64,000 nucleotides of DNA, from NCBI RefSeq assembly GCF_003852425.1, contig NZ_QAJN01000007.1, positions 62,001-126,000 of the forward strand. The letters run 5' to 3'. The translations under genes were made by a program, and so were the position numbers. The stretch's first letter is position 1, and each line of letters begins with the position of its first letter. This stretch comes from Paucibacter sp. KBW04. GTDB lineage: Bacteria > Pseudomonadota > Gammaproteobacteria > Burkholderiales > Burkholderiaceae_C. This document shows, one piece after another, positions 28,469 to 36,800 of the stretch. Under the pieces are notes generated by a model, which saw only the letters and a program-made list of their open reading frames with translations, made no database searches and was not told the DNA's origin.

Positions 28469-29347
28469 ATGCACACGAGATTGCTCACCCTGCGCCTGCG
28501 CTTTGGCGCGACCCTGCTCACGCTGAGCCAGTGCTGCAGTTCCCTGGCTTGGTCCGCCGGCTTTGAAACCCCCGCCCAAGCCTTGCAGATCGGCGACAGC
28601 CTGCTGCTGCGCTCGGCGCTTCTGAAGGAGACCCGGCGCATCAATGTCTATCTGCCGGAGGCCTATACGCAGAACCCCCAGGCGCGCTGGCCGGTGCTTT
28701 ACATGCCCGACGGCGGCATGGCGGAGGACTTTCTGCACATCGCTGGCCTGCTGCAGGTCTCGGTTGCCAATGGCACGATGCGGCCCTTCATCCTCGTCGG
28801 CATCGAGAACACCGAGCGGCGCCGCGACCTGACGGGCCCGACCGAACAGGCCGAGGATCGCGCCATCGCCCCGCGTGTGGGTGGCTCTGCCGCCTTCCGC
28901 CGCTTCATTCGAGAGGAGCTGATGCCGGCCGTCCAGGAGCGCTACCGCACAACGGCCGAAACCGCCGTCATCGGTGAATCTCTGGCCGGCCTCTTCGTGG
29001 TGGAGACTTGGGTCTTGGAACCCCAGCTTTTCAACAGCTATATCGCCGTCGACCCCAGCCTTTGGTGGAATCTTGAGAGCCTGACGGCCAGCGCCGCCAA
29101 CCGGCTTAAGACAAGCAAAGGCGAGCTGCGCCCACCGCTGTTCATCGCCAATAGCAGCGAGTCCAGCATCAGGCCCACGGTCGATCGCTTCGCCGCCTTG
29201 CTGGCCGAGGACCAAGCGCCGGGTGCAGCGCCTCGCTGGCATCGGCTGGACCTAGCGCAAGAGACGCATCAAAGCATCTACCACCCGGCCGCCTTGCAAG
29301 CCTTGCGCCAGCTGTTCAAGCCCGAGCAAGCGCCTGGTGCTCGCTGA
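28469..29347 (+). CDS. Secreted alpha/beta-hydrolase (putative esterase, Fes/IroE/EstD-like)
   Basis: 292 residues. A signal peptide (about 1-31) precedes a single hydrolase domain of the putative-esterase family. Visible marks are RINVYLPEAY, PVLYMPDGGMAEDF, the nucleophile elbow in VIGESLAGLF (GxSxxG) and a late His in ETHQSIYHPAALQALR. The family includes enterobactin esterases and S-formylglutathione hydrolases. The signal peptide argues for a periplasmic or secreted esterase. A GAGGG site precedes the ATG. It lies within the stretch separating the NUDIX gene from mnmA and has normal high-GC codon use. Confidence 0.8.
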   Translation: MHTRLLTLRLRFGATLLTLSQCCSSLAWSAGFETPAQALQIGDSLLLRSALLKETRRINVYLPEAYTQNPQARWPVLYMPDGGMAEDFLHIAGLLQVSVANGTMRPFILVGIENTERRRDLTGPTEQAEDRAIAPRVGGSAAFRRFIREELMPAVQERYRTTAETAVIGESLAGLFVVETWVLEPQLFNSYIAVDPSLWWNLESLTASAANRLKTSKGELRPPLFIANSSESSIRPTVDRFAALLAEDQAPGAAPRWHRLDLAQETHQSIYHPAALQALRQLFKPEQAPGAR

Positions 29348-29536
29348 ACTCAATTCGAGGGGAATAAAGTCCAGAACAGCCATGCAAGAGCTGCGAGTAA
29401 GTCATCCAAAATTTGGACGGCTTTCGAGTACTCTGGACAGAGCCTATGCACCGGCCCATCCTCCATGCGTTTGAATTGATCTTGAATTACATAAATTCAA
29501 AATCGATTGACACCGAGGGAAGTACCAGTAGAGGGG

Positions 29537-30379
29537 CTAGCCCTGTCGGCGCGCTGCAGACTCAAGCAACAGTGCCTCCATTCGTTTGGCCTGATGAATC
29601 GTTGCCTCACCGTACTCGTGACCGGCTACAAGTGAGTCCATCGCCTCAAGCATTGCCTTCGTGAACTGGCTATGTACCCAAGTGACTCTCGAGATGTTCA
29701 ACGATTCAAACTCCTTCAGCAACTCATCACCCAAAGCCGCCTGGATGTACCTGCGTATGAGACTGTCCGAGAACCAGAAAAGCTTCTCCGGTTTTTCCTC
29801 GCACTGCGAGACGAGGTAAATCATTCGAAATAGAGTACTTTGGTACGTTGAGTAAAGCACCCACAAATAGTTTCCGACGAATGGTCGGCGTTTGACAACT
29901 GACGCGTTCTTCGCAAGTGCTTCTTCAATGATCTGGAATGCATCGACGGCCTTAAGCTCCGGACCAGTCTTTGGGTTGTTGATGGCTTCTGGGTACTCTT
30001 TGTCGAGTAGGACATCCAAAAACACAAAGACACTTGGCATTGCTTTCTGGGCGGTCACAGTTGCGGCCCAAACTTCCTCCACGGCCAAGAGTCGTCGCTC
30101 AATGGTGGCCTTCTGCACCTCGCTGAGCGCCTGCGCTGATTGCCGACGACGCTCAGATAGGCGGTCAACTTCTGCCTTTAGGTTCATGGCTGTCGACTCA
30201 CCTTGAAGTTTGAGGCGCGCGTTAAGCTCCGCCAACTTGGCGTCGTACTCGTGCCGAATCCGGCCGCTTAGGCGATTCCCAATCCACTCACGGGCTAACC
30301 AAGCGGCGACAGCGAGCAGCGCTGCCGCTACGCCGGCAGAGGACAGGACTGCTGTTACGAACTGAAGTGGGTCGGTCAC
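29537..30379 (-). CDS. Unknown membrane-anchored coiled-coil protein
   Basis: About 280 residues if the GTG at 30379 is the start. One N-terminal transmembrane helix (about 8-30, FVTAVLSSAGVAAALLAVAAWL) is followed by a charged coiled coil (about 35-95, with KLAELNARLKLQGES and VDRLSERRRQSAQ) and a helical cytosolic domain of about 180 residues. I recognise no catalytic motif. The frame is open 60 codons further upstream to 30559, but that part looks like untranslated sequence. Base composition is clearly more AT-rich than neighbouring genes, suggesting acquisition by transfer. It is convergent with the esterase gene and stands alone. Confidence 0.6.
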   Translation of the reverse strand: MTDPLQFVTAVLSSAGVAAALLAVAAWLAREWIGNRLSGRIRHEYDAKLAELNARLKLQGESTAMNLKAEVDRLSERRRQSAQALSEVQKATIERRLLAVEEVWAATVTAQKAMPSVFVFLDVLLDKEYPEAINNPKTGPELKAVDAFQIIEEALAKNASVVKRRPFVGNYLWVLYSTYQSTLFRMIYLVSQCEEKPEKLFWFSDSLIRRYIQAALGDELLKEFESLNISRVTWVHSQFTKAMLEAMDSLVAGHEYGEATIHQAKRMEALLLESAARRQG

Positions 30380-30900
30380 GACTATGAAGCCTAAAGAAAC
30401 TGGCCAATCGCCCGTTCTCCGCGTGGCATGCAGAGCAAGGTTGATTGGCCGGGTGGGAGGAATTGATCGCAGGATTTGATTCGCTGTCTGCGTCCTTTTG
30501 GTCCATTCTGACCGATTTGCAGCCGGGTTCTTCGGCGCCGGCCTACCGCAGTTCGCCAACTTCGCGATGCCGTGCCCCAGGCAGGACAGACCTCAACGTC
30601 TGGTGCTGTCGTTCGCTGCTCGCATGCAGTGCTGCTGGTCCTGGAGGCCGTCAGGCATCAAGTGATGCGCGGCAATCTTGCGCTGCGGTGTGACGGGGTC
30701 GCCGACACACTTCGCCCTGAAGCGCATAGTCCTGACGGTCGTTCACCTGCGCCTTGTAGGCTCACCTCTGGTAGCACCACACGGAGTACAAAAGTCCTGT
30801 CCGCACACGCAAAAGCTGCTTTTGCATCGACCCAAGTTACGCGAGAACTTTGATGGCTACCGAAAAATTGGGCGCACTCACTTGCGGGACAATTGCGCCC
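30380..30900. other. 520-base stretch without a recognisable gene
   Basis: I see no supported coding region here on either strand. It contains an 8-bp inverted repeat GGCCAATC/GATTGGCC (30402-30409 and 30443-30450) and a small palindrome AAAAGCTGCTTTT (30811-30823). GC content is below that of the flanking genes. It must hold the promoter of the minus-strand unknown gene and that of mnmA. It may also include relics of an insertion that separated the NUDIX gene from mnmA. Confidence 0.5.
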
Positions 30901-32034
30901 ATGAGTTTGAGTAGCAAGAAACAACGCATCGTCGTCGGCCTCTCCGGCGGCGTGGATTCCGCCGTCACCGCCCATCTGTTGAAACAGCAGGGGCATGAGG
31001 TCGTCGGCATCTTCATGAAGAACTGGGAAGATGACGACGACAGCGAATACTGCTCGTCCAATATCGACTTCGTCGATGCCGCCGCCGTGGCCGATGTGAT
31101 CGGCATCGAGATCGAACACGTCAACTTCGCCGCCGACTACAAGGACCGCGTCTTCGCCGCCTTTTTGCGCGAGTACCAGGCCGGCCGCACGCCCAACCCC
31201 GACGTGCTCTGCAATGCCGAGATCAAGTTCAAGGCCTTTCTGGACCATGCCATGCGCTTGGGCGCCGAGAAGATCGCCACGGGCCACTACGCTCGGGTGC
31301 GTGAGCTTGATGGTCAAACTCAGCTTCTCAAGGGAGTGGACAACAGCAAGGACCAGAGCTATTTCCTGCACCGCCTGAACCAGGCCCAGCTGGCCAAGAC
31401 CTTGTTCCCGGTGGGCGAGTTGCACAAGACCGAGGTGCGACGCATCGCCGAGGAGATCGGCCTGCCGAACGCCAAGAAAAAAGACTCGACCGGCATCTGC
31501 TTTATCGGCGAGCGGCCCTTCCGTGAGTTCCTCAACCGCTACCTGGCCCACCAGCCCGGCCCCATCAAGGACGAGCGCGGCCGCAAGCTGGGCGAGCATC
31601 TGGGCCTGTCCTTCTACACCCTGGGTCAGCGCCAGGGTCTGGGCATAGGCGGCGTCAAAGAAAAGGGGGCTGCGCGTGGCGGTGGCGATCACGCGCCCTG
31701 GTTTGTGGCCCGCAAGGACATGCAAAGCAACACGCTCTACGTCGTGCAAGGCCACGATCACCCCTGGCTGCTCAGCGCCAGCTTGGTGGCCGAGGACCTG
31801 TCCTGGACGGGCGATCAGCCCGCCTTTGGCGGCTACGGTGCCAAGACCCGCTACCGCCAGGCCGACGCCGCCTGCGCCTTCCACCCGAACACACCGGCCG
31901 CGGGCCAATGCCGGGTGGACTTCGCCCAGGCGCAATGGGCTGTCACCCCGGGCCAGAGCCTGGTGATGTATGCCGGCGAGGTCTGCCTGGGCGGCGGCGT
32001 GATCGCCTCGGCCAGCCCCGTTCCCACGGCCTGA
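30901..32034 (+). CDS. mnmA: tRNA-specific 2-thiouridylase MnmA
   Basis: 377 residues. The PP-loop SGGVDS is at 15-20. The catalytic cysteines are Cys104 in [10 protein letters not shown] and Cys200 in [12 protein letters not shown]. The C-terminal beta-barrel is present. MnmA adds sulfur to U34 of tRNA-Lys, -Glu and -Gln. The frame is open 17 codons upstream to 30850, but ATG 30901 gives the family N-terminus ([17 protein letters not shown]). A His-kinase gene follows 17 bases after the stop on the same strand. Confidence 0.96.
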   Translation: MSLSSKKQRIVVGLSGGVDSAVTAHLLKQQGHEVVGIFMKNWEDDDDSEYCSSNIDFVDAAAVADVIGIEIEHVNFAADYKDRVFAAFLREYQAGRTPNPDVLCNAEIKFKAFLDHAMRLGAEKIATGHYARVRELDGQTQLLKGVDNSKDQSYFLHRLNQAQLAKTLFPVGELHKTEVRRIAEEIGLPNAKKKDSTGICFIGERPFREFLNRYLAHQPGPIKDERGRKLGEHLGLSFYTLGQRQGLGIGGVKEKGAARGGGDHAPWFVARKDMQSNTLYVVQGHDHPWLLSASLVAEDLSWTGDQPAFGGYGAKTRYRQADAACAFHPNTPAAGQCRVDFAQAQWAVTPGQSLVMYAGEVCLGGGVIASASPVPTA

Positions 32035-32051
32035 AGCGCCAGCCCAGCACC

Positions 32052-33407
32052 ATGCCCTGGAACCGGCCCAAGGCGCTGCAAAGCGCCACCCCCATCAACC
32101 TCGAAGCCATGAGTGCCCAGCTCGGCGCCGAAAGCAGCCCGGGCAGCTCCCGCTTCGGCCGCCAGCTGGACCGCCTGCTGGCCCGCATCGCCCAACCCGG
32201 CGTGGTGCTGCAGGTGGCCGCCCTGACCATGTGCTTGCTGGAGCTCGCCGCGGCGATCGCCGGCCTGCTGGGCTATCGCACCGAACCCTATGACGGCGCC
32301 ATCGCCGCCCTCTATCTGCGCCTGGGCGGCACCAGCAATGACCCGATTCTTCTGGTCGTCTGCTTCGGTCTGGTGCTCTTGTTCGCCTGGGCCTACTGGC
32401 GCTTGGCGCAAAGCAGCCAGACCGACCAAGCCCAGCCGCATGCCTTGCGCCGCATCGTGCTGGTGGACTTGCTGGCCATCGCCGTCACGCCGGGCCTGCC
32501 CTTTCTGGTCACCGCGCTGGCCGCCGTGCTGCTGCGGGCGCGCGCCGCCTTTTTGTTTGCCCTGGCCCAGGTGGTGATCAATCTGCTGCTGTATTGGCTC
32601 TTGCCCCTGGCCGATCTGCAACAAGCCCGGGCCGACATCCCCGCCTGGCTGGACAGCCTGGGTCTCTTGATGGCCATGGTGGCCTTGCATGGCATGGCTT
32701 TTGGTCTGGGCCGTATGTCGGCGGTAGAGGCCGAGAAACGCCGTTGGCTGCAAGTCATGCTGGCCGAGCGCATGAGCGCCGAGCAGCTGCAGGCCGAGCA
32801 GATGCGCTATCACGAGCGCACCCTGATGGCGCGCGAGCTACACGATGTGGTGGGCCACCACCTCACCGCCCTGAATCTGCAGCTGCAGCTGAGCTCGGCC
32901 CTGCTCAAGCGCGAGGACACGCCCGGTGCAGCGGCCGCGGTGGAGCGGGCCCGTGGCAGCGCCGCCCATTTGCTGGCCGATGTGCGCGAGGCGGTGTCGC
33001 AGCAGCGCAGCTCCCAGCGCATCGACCTCAGCACCGCCTTGCAAGCCCTGGCCGAGGGCGTGGCCAGCACCCGTATCGAGCTGGACATCGCCCCCGCCGC
33101 CCGCGATCTGAGCCCGCGTGTGGCCCATGCCCTGCTGCGCTGTGTGCAAGAGGCGGTGACGAATAGCGTGCGGCATTCGCGCGCCGGCTGCATCCACATC
33201 AAGCTACAGGTCGGCAGCGGGCCGGCCATGACGGATGATCAGGTCTTGGTCAGCATCGACGATGATGGCCTGGGTAGCAGCAACTTGCGGCCGGGCAACG
33301 GCTTGCAAGGCATGCAGGAACGTATGAGTGAATTGGGAGGGGGCATGCAGGTGCAACGCAGCCGCCCGGGTTTCAGAATTGAACTGTATTGTCCGAGGAC
33401 GGCATGA
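32052..33407 (+). CDS. NarL-type sensor histidine kinase with integral-membrane sensor
   Basis: 451 residues. About five hydrophobic segments (residues 55-225) form the sensor. A HisKA_3 dimerisation helix has the phospho-acceptor His264 in ARELHDVVGHH. A HATPase domain has SIDDDGLGSS and GNGLQGMQERM. The frame runs far upstream inside mnmA, but the ATG at 32052 is the first outside that gene; ATG 32109 is a fallback. The response-regulator gene begins inside its stop codon (ATGA), so the pair is cognate. The signal is unknown; the architecture resembles DesK-like sensors of membrane state. Confidence 0.87.
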   Translation: MPWNRPKALQSATPINLEAMSAQLGAESSPGSSRFGRQLDRLLARIAQPGVVLQVAALTMCLLELAAAIAGLLGYRTEPYDGAIAALYLRLGGTSNDPILLVVCFGLVLLFAWAYWRLAQSSQTDQAQPHALRRIVLVDLLAIAVTPGLPFLVTALAAVLLRARAAFLFALAQVVINLLLYWLLPLADLQQARADIPAWLDSLGLLMAMVALHGMAFGLGRMSAVEAEKRRWLQVMLAERMSAEQLQAEQMRYHERTLMARELHDVVGHHLTALNLQLQLSSALLKREDTPGAAAAVERARGSAAHLLADVREAVSQQRSSQRIDLSTALQALAEGVASTRIELDIAPAARDLSPRVAHALLRCVQEAVTNSVRHSRAGCIHIKLQVGSGPAMTDDQVLVSIDDDGLGSSNLRPGNGLQGMQERMSELGGGMQVQRSRPGFRIELYCPRTA

Positions 33408-34129
33408 GCGCGACAGCAACGACAACAAGCCAAGAAAAAACGCCCATCAAGCTGCTGCTGGTGGAAGACCAGCAACTGGTGCGTGAAGGCCTCAAAGGCC
33501 TGCTGGCCCTGCACGAGGAGATCCAGATCGTCGGCGAGGCCAGCGATGGCGCCGAGGCCCTGGCCCTGGTGGAGGCCATGGGCGCGAACAAGGCCCTGGG
33601 CGCCCAAGGTGCCTTGGATGTGCAGATGCCCGACATCATCCTCTCCGATATGCGCATGCCGCGTCTGGACGGTCTGGGCCTGATCCGCGCTCTGGCCTCG
33701 CGGGCCTTGCAAATCCCGGTGGTGCTGTTGACCACCTTTGACGATGCGGCCGCGTTTGACGAAGCGGTGCGCGCGGGCGCGCGCGGCTTTTTGCTCAAAG
33801 CCATCAGCCCCGAGACCCTGCTGCAAGCCTTGCGCGAGGTGATGGGCGGCGGCACCGCCCTGCGCCCCTCGCTGACGACGCGCATGGAGCAGGTGCGGGG
33901 GGCCGGCGAACGCGCTTTTGTCGCCACCGATCAGCCCGACCCGCTCTCGCCCAAAGAGCTGCAGGTGCTGCGCCTGGTGGCCAGCGGCCGCAGCAATACC
34001 GAGATCGCCGCCCTGCTGGGCAATAGCGAGGGCGTGATCAAAAACCACTGCTCGGCCATCTTCTCCAAAATGGGCGTGCGCGACCGCACCCAGGCCGTGC
34101 TGCGGGCGATTGATCTGGGTTGGATCTGA
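33404..34129 (+). CDS. NarL/FixJ-type response regulator with an insertion in the receiver domain
   Basis: 241 residues. The receiver domain has the acidic pair in LLVEDQQL, the phospho-acceptor Asp82 in ILSDMRMP and the Lys in FLLKAIS. The LuxR-type HTH occupies the C-terminus (LSPKELQVLRLVASGRSNTEIAALLG). The distance from the acidic pair to Asp82 is about 14 residues longer than usual because of an Ala/Gly-rich insert (around MGANKALGAQGALDVQ) before beta-3. It overlaps the kinase gene by four bases. Confidence 0.9.
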   Translation: MSATATTTSQEKTPIKLLLVEDQQLVREGLKGLLALHEEIQIVGEASDGAEALALVEAMGANKALGAQGALDVQMPDIILSDMRMPRLDGLGLIRALASRALQIPVVLLTTFDDAAAFDEAVRAGARGFLLKAISPETLLQALREVMGGGTALRPSLTTRMEQVRGAGERAFVATDQPDPLSPKELQVLRLVASGRSNTEIAALLGNSEGVIKNHCSAIFSKMGVRDRTQAVLRAIDLGWI

Positions 34130-34140
34130 GCCTCCACGCC

Positions 34141-34635
34141 ATGCCGTTCATCCGCCTTGTCAACGCCGAGGACTCCATCGAGGACCTAACTCAACTGCTC
34201 CACCGGGCTTATGCGCGCCTTGGCGCGATGGGCTTGAACTACACGGCCGTCGATCAAACGCCCGCGGTGACGGCCCGCCGCATCGAGGGCGGCCACTGCC
34301 TTGTCGCCCTCTTGGACGGCAAGCTGGTGGGCAGCATCGTCGTGCAGCCCACCTATCAACAGAACGACTGTGCCTACTTCACCCGCCCAGGCGTGGCAGC
34401 GGCCCATCAGTTCGCGGTGGACCCAGAGCAGCAGGGTCAGGGCATCGGTCAGAGGCTACTGGCGGCAGCTGAAAGCTGGGCAAGAGCGTCGGGCTATCGC
34501 GAGTTGGCCATGGATACGGCCGAGCAAGCCAGCCACCTCATCGCGTTTTACAACAAGCTGGGCTACCGCCAGGTGGATTGGGTGCAGTGGCCCGGCAAGG
34601 TCTATCGCAGCGTGGTGCTAAGCAAAATCCTGTGA
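34141..34635 (+). CDS. GNAT family N-acetyltransferase
   Basis: About 164 residues. The acetyl-CoA-binding motif A is VDPEQQGQGIGQRLLAAAESWA, and motif B is AEQASHLIAFYNKLGYRQVDW. Such enzymes transfer an acetyl group from acetyl-CoA to an amine; the substrate is not apparent. The ATG is 11 bases after the response-regulator stop, so it may be the third gene of that operon. The structured element at 34642-34849 begins 6 bases after its stop codon. Confidence 0.85.
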   Translation: MPFIRLVNAEDSIEDLTQLLHRAYARLGAMGLNYTAVDQTPAVTARRIEGGHCLVALLDGKLVGSIVVQPTYQQNDCAYFTRPGVAAAHQFAVDPEQQGQGIGQRLLAAAESWARASGYRELAMDTAEQASHLIAFYNKLGYRQVDWVQWPGKVYRSVVLSKIL

Positions 34636-34641
34636 GCCTCG

Positions 34642-34849
34642 GAGGGTGAGAATTTTTGTAGCGAGCGGTCGTCAGGCTAGGCCGAACTCGGACACGAGGA
34701 GTCCTGAGGACTTCTTGTGCCTAGCGAGGGCCAAGGCCTCTGGCCTTGGCGGACGGAGCACAGGAACCGGAACGTACTTCAGGTACGTGAGGATTCCGAG
34801 CACCGCCCAACGACGCATGGCGGCCGCGCAGTAAAAAATTCTTACCCTC
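34642..34849 (+). ncRNA. Highly structured RNA-like or MITE-like element (possible ORF-less HEARO/omega-RNA)
   Basis: A 208-base non-coding block bounded by a 16-base inverted repeat with one mismatch: GAGGGTGAGAATTTTT (34642-34657) and its partner (34834-34849). Inside are three strong stems. The first, centred on AGTCCTGAGGACT (34700-34712), extends to 13 bp and then to an outer CTAGG/CCTAG pair. The second is GCCAAGGCC-TCT-GGCCTTGGC (34730-34750). The third is ACGTAC-TTCAG-GTACGT (34772-34788). The mismatches in the first stem and in the terminal repeat become G-U pairs only on the plus strand, pointing to a plus-strand RNA. It has no ORF. HEARO RNAs insert after ATGA/GTGA, and a GTGA lies at 34646-34649. 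The family assignment is tentative. Confidence 0.55.
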
Positions 34850-35368
34850 TCAGTCCTTGAACGCGCGCCCCAGGTGCAGCACCCAGTAGCGTTCGTACTG
34901 GCCAGGGCCGACCACGCAGGCCATGCCCACGTCGACAAAGCTGGGCTCCATCAAATTGTCGCAATGGGCGGCGCTGCTGACCCAGGCCAGCATCACCTCG
35001 TCCAGGGTTTCCTGCCCCCCGGCCAGGTTCTCGCCGGCGCGCATCAGGGGGTAGCCCTGCAGGCGGAAGCGCTTGCGCAAGGTCAGGCCCAGGGCGCTGA
35101 TATGGCTGAGCTCATTGCGCTGTGACAACTCGCCCGCAAAAGCCTGGGCCGAGGCCGCCAGGCGCGGGTCCCAACGCAAGGCCTGGGCCGGCGGCATATT
35201 CACCGCGCCGCATTGGCGGGGCTGGGTGCGCAAGGCATTGATCTGAGCCAGCACCTCTTGGGGATTGAGGCCTTTTTGGCAGGCGCTGGAATCGCTGAGC
35301 GTCGGGCCGCCGCCAGCAAAACAAAGGCTGGTGAAGGTGAGCAGAACAGCTGAAACGAGAGCGCGCAT
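34850..35368 (-). CDS. Secreted CAP-domain (SCP/PR-1-like) protein
   Basis: 172 residues. A signal peptide (1-18, ending LCFAG) precedes a CAP domain: LRWDPRLAASAQAFAGELSQRNELSH, then AGENLAGGQETLDEVMLAWVSSAAHCDNLMEPSFVDVGMA, with the conserved His and Glu positions (LSH, GENL, HC). Bacterial CAP proteins are secreted and of varied or unknown function. The stop codon lies at the very edge of the structured element, so transcription of this gene runs into its terminal repeat, which may act as the terminator. Confidence 0.85.
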   Translation of the reverse strand: MRALVSAVLLTFTSLCFAGGGPTLSDSSACQKGLNPQEVLAQINALRTQPRQCGAVNMPPAQALRWDPRLAASAQAFAGELSQRNELSHISALGLTLRKRFRLQGYPLMRAGENLAGGQETLDEVMLAWVSSAAHCDNLMEPSFVDVGMACVVGPGQYERYWVLHLGRAFKD

Positions 35369-35513
35369 GCAACAAGCAAAGGCTGTGAGGGAGCAGGATC
35401 TTAAACGGCAGTTCTGTCGCTTTCAGCCCTCCAGATCAAGGGTCTAAAAAGAAAGCGCACAAAGTGCACAATCGCGCCATCGCTTTAGAGCAGGCTACTC
35501 AGCTTGACCCACC

Positions 35514-36800
35514 ATGGCCGAACCCGTGAACACTGCCCTGGGGCAATTGAAAATCGACCGCCAAGCGCCCTCCGCCAAGAGCCCACAGCGCAAGCGCAAG
35601 ACCTGGCCCTGGCTGCTGGGCGGCCTCCTCACCCTGGCCTTGGGGGCCGCCGTTTTGATGCCTTCCAAGCCCGAGGTGCAGACCAGCTCGGTGCTGCAAA
35701 GCTACCCCTCCCAGCAATACCTGCAACTCACCGCCTCGGGCTATGTGGTGGCGCAGCGCCGTGCCGCCGTGGCCTCCAAGGCCACGGGCCGATTGATCGA
35801 ACTCAATGTGCGTGAAGGCTCGGTGCTCAAGAAGGGCGAGCTGATTGCCCGCCTGGATGCCTCCGATGTGCAGGCCGCCATCGCCACCGCCCAGGCCGGT
35901 GTGCGCCAGGGCGAGGCGGGCGTGCGCCAGGCTCTGGCCCTGCAGCAACAGGCGGCGGTGGAACTGGCCAATGCCGATGCCGAAATGCAAAGGGCCAAGG
36001 GATTGAAGGCCCAGGGCTTTGTCTCCGACCAGGCCCTGGACGCCGCGCAACGCCGACTCGATGCCGCGCGCGCGGGCCAGGCCGCAGCGCAAGCCAGCGT
36101 CGCCCAGGCCCAGGCCAGCGTGGCCCAGGCTCAGGCCCAGGTGAATGCGCAGCAGGTCAACCGCGACTACACCGAGATCCGCGCGCCTTTCGATGGCGTG
36201 GTGCTGAACAAAAACGCCAATGTGGGCGACATCATCACCCCCTTCTCCAATGCCGCCGGCTCGCAGGGCGCGGTGGTGACCATGGCCGATATGTCCACCC
36301 TGGAGGTGGAGGCCGATGTGTCCGAGGGCAGTCTCTCCAAGGCCAGCAAGGGCCAGCCGGTGGAGATCAGCCTGGACGCCCTGCCAGACAAACGCTTCAG
36401 CGGCCGCGTCGTCGGCCTGGTGCCCACGGTGGACCGGGCCAAGGCCACGGTGATCAGCAAGGTGCAGTTCGATCAGCTGGACCCGCGCATCCTGCCGGAG
36501 ATGAGCGCCAAGGTCAGTTTCCTCTCCCAGGCCCCGACAGCGGCCGAGCAAAAGCCGGTGCTGGCCGTCAACCCCAAGACGGTGTTGGAGCGGGACGGCA
36601 AGCAGTGGCTGTTCCGCATCCAGCGCGAGGGCGACAAGGAAGTGCTGCAGGCGGTGGAGATCAAGGTCGGTCGCAAGCTGGGCGATGTGGTGGAGGTGGC
36701 GGCGCAGGGCGGCGCCACGCTCAAGTCGGGCGAGCGCCTGGTGCTCTCGCCCGATGCCAAGCTGAAAGACGGCGCCCAGGTCAAGCTGGCCAGCAAATGA
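35514..36800 (+). CDS. Periplasmic adaptor (membrane fusion) protein of an ABC exporter, MacA-like
   Basis: 428 residues. One N-terminal transmembrane helix (about 33-50) follows a basic cytosolic tail. Then come the biotinyl-lipoyl half-motif (ATGRLIELNVREGSVLKKGELIARLD, about 82-110), a long helical hairpin rich in Ala and Gln with AQASVAQAQ repeats (about 115-215), the second lipoyl half (YTEIRAPFDGVVLNKNANVGD) and beta-barrel domains. It bridges an inner-membrane transporter to an outer-membrane channel. First gene of a four-gene operon with an ATPase (ATGA overlap) and two permeases. No outer-membrane factor is encoded here. Confidence 0.9.
   Translation: MAEPVNTALGQLKIDRQAPSAKSPQRKRKTWPWLLGGLLTLALGAAVLMPSKPEVQTSSVLQSYPSQQYLQLTASGYVVAQRRAAVASKATGRLIELNVREGSVLKKGELIARLDASDVQAAIATAQAGVRQGEAGVRQALALQQQAAVELANADAEMQRAKGLKAQGFVSDQALDAAQRRLDAARAGQAAAQASVAQAQASVAQAQAQVNAQQVNRDYTEIRAPFDGVVLNKNANVGDIITPFSNAAGSQGAVVTMADMSTLEVEADVSEGSLSKASKGQPVEISLDALPDKRFSGRVVGLVPTVDRAKATVISKVQFDQLDPRILPEMSAKVSFLSQAPTAAEQKPVLAVNPKTVLERDGKQWLFRIQREGDKEVLQAVEIKVGRKLGDVVEVAAQGGATLKSGERLVLSPDAKLKDGAQVKLASK

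Noticed and set aside
29413-29664. 83-codon open frame between the esterase and the unknown minus-strand gene
   Set aside because: Overlaps the minus-strand gene, has no RBS and reads as low-complexity translation of a spacer.
30380-30900. Integron attC site or gene cassette
   Set aside because: Only short unrelated palindromes; no paired R'/R'' core sites (GTTRRRY-type) could be found and no integrase is present.
34642-34849. CRISPR array or tRNA cluster
   Set aside because: The repeats are inverted, not direct with spacers, and no cloverleaf with CCA or anticodon arms is visible.
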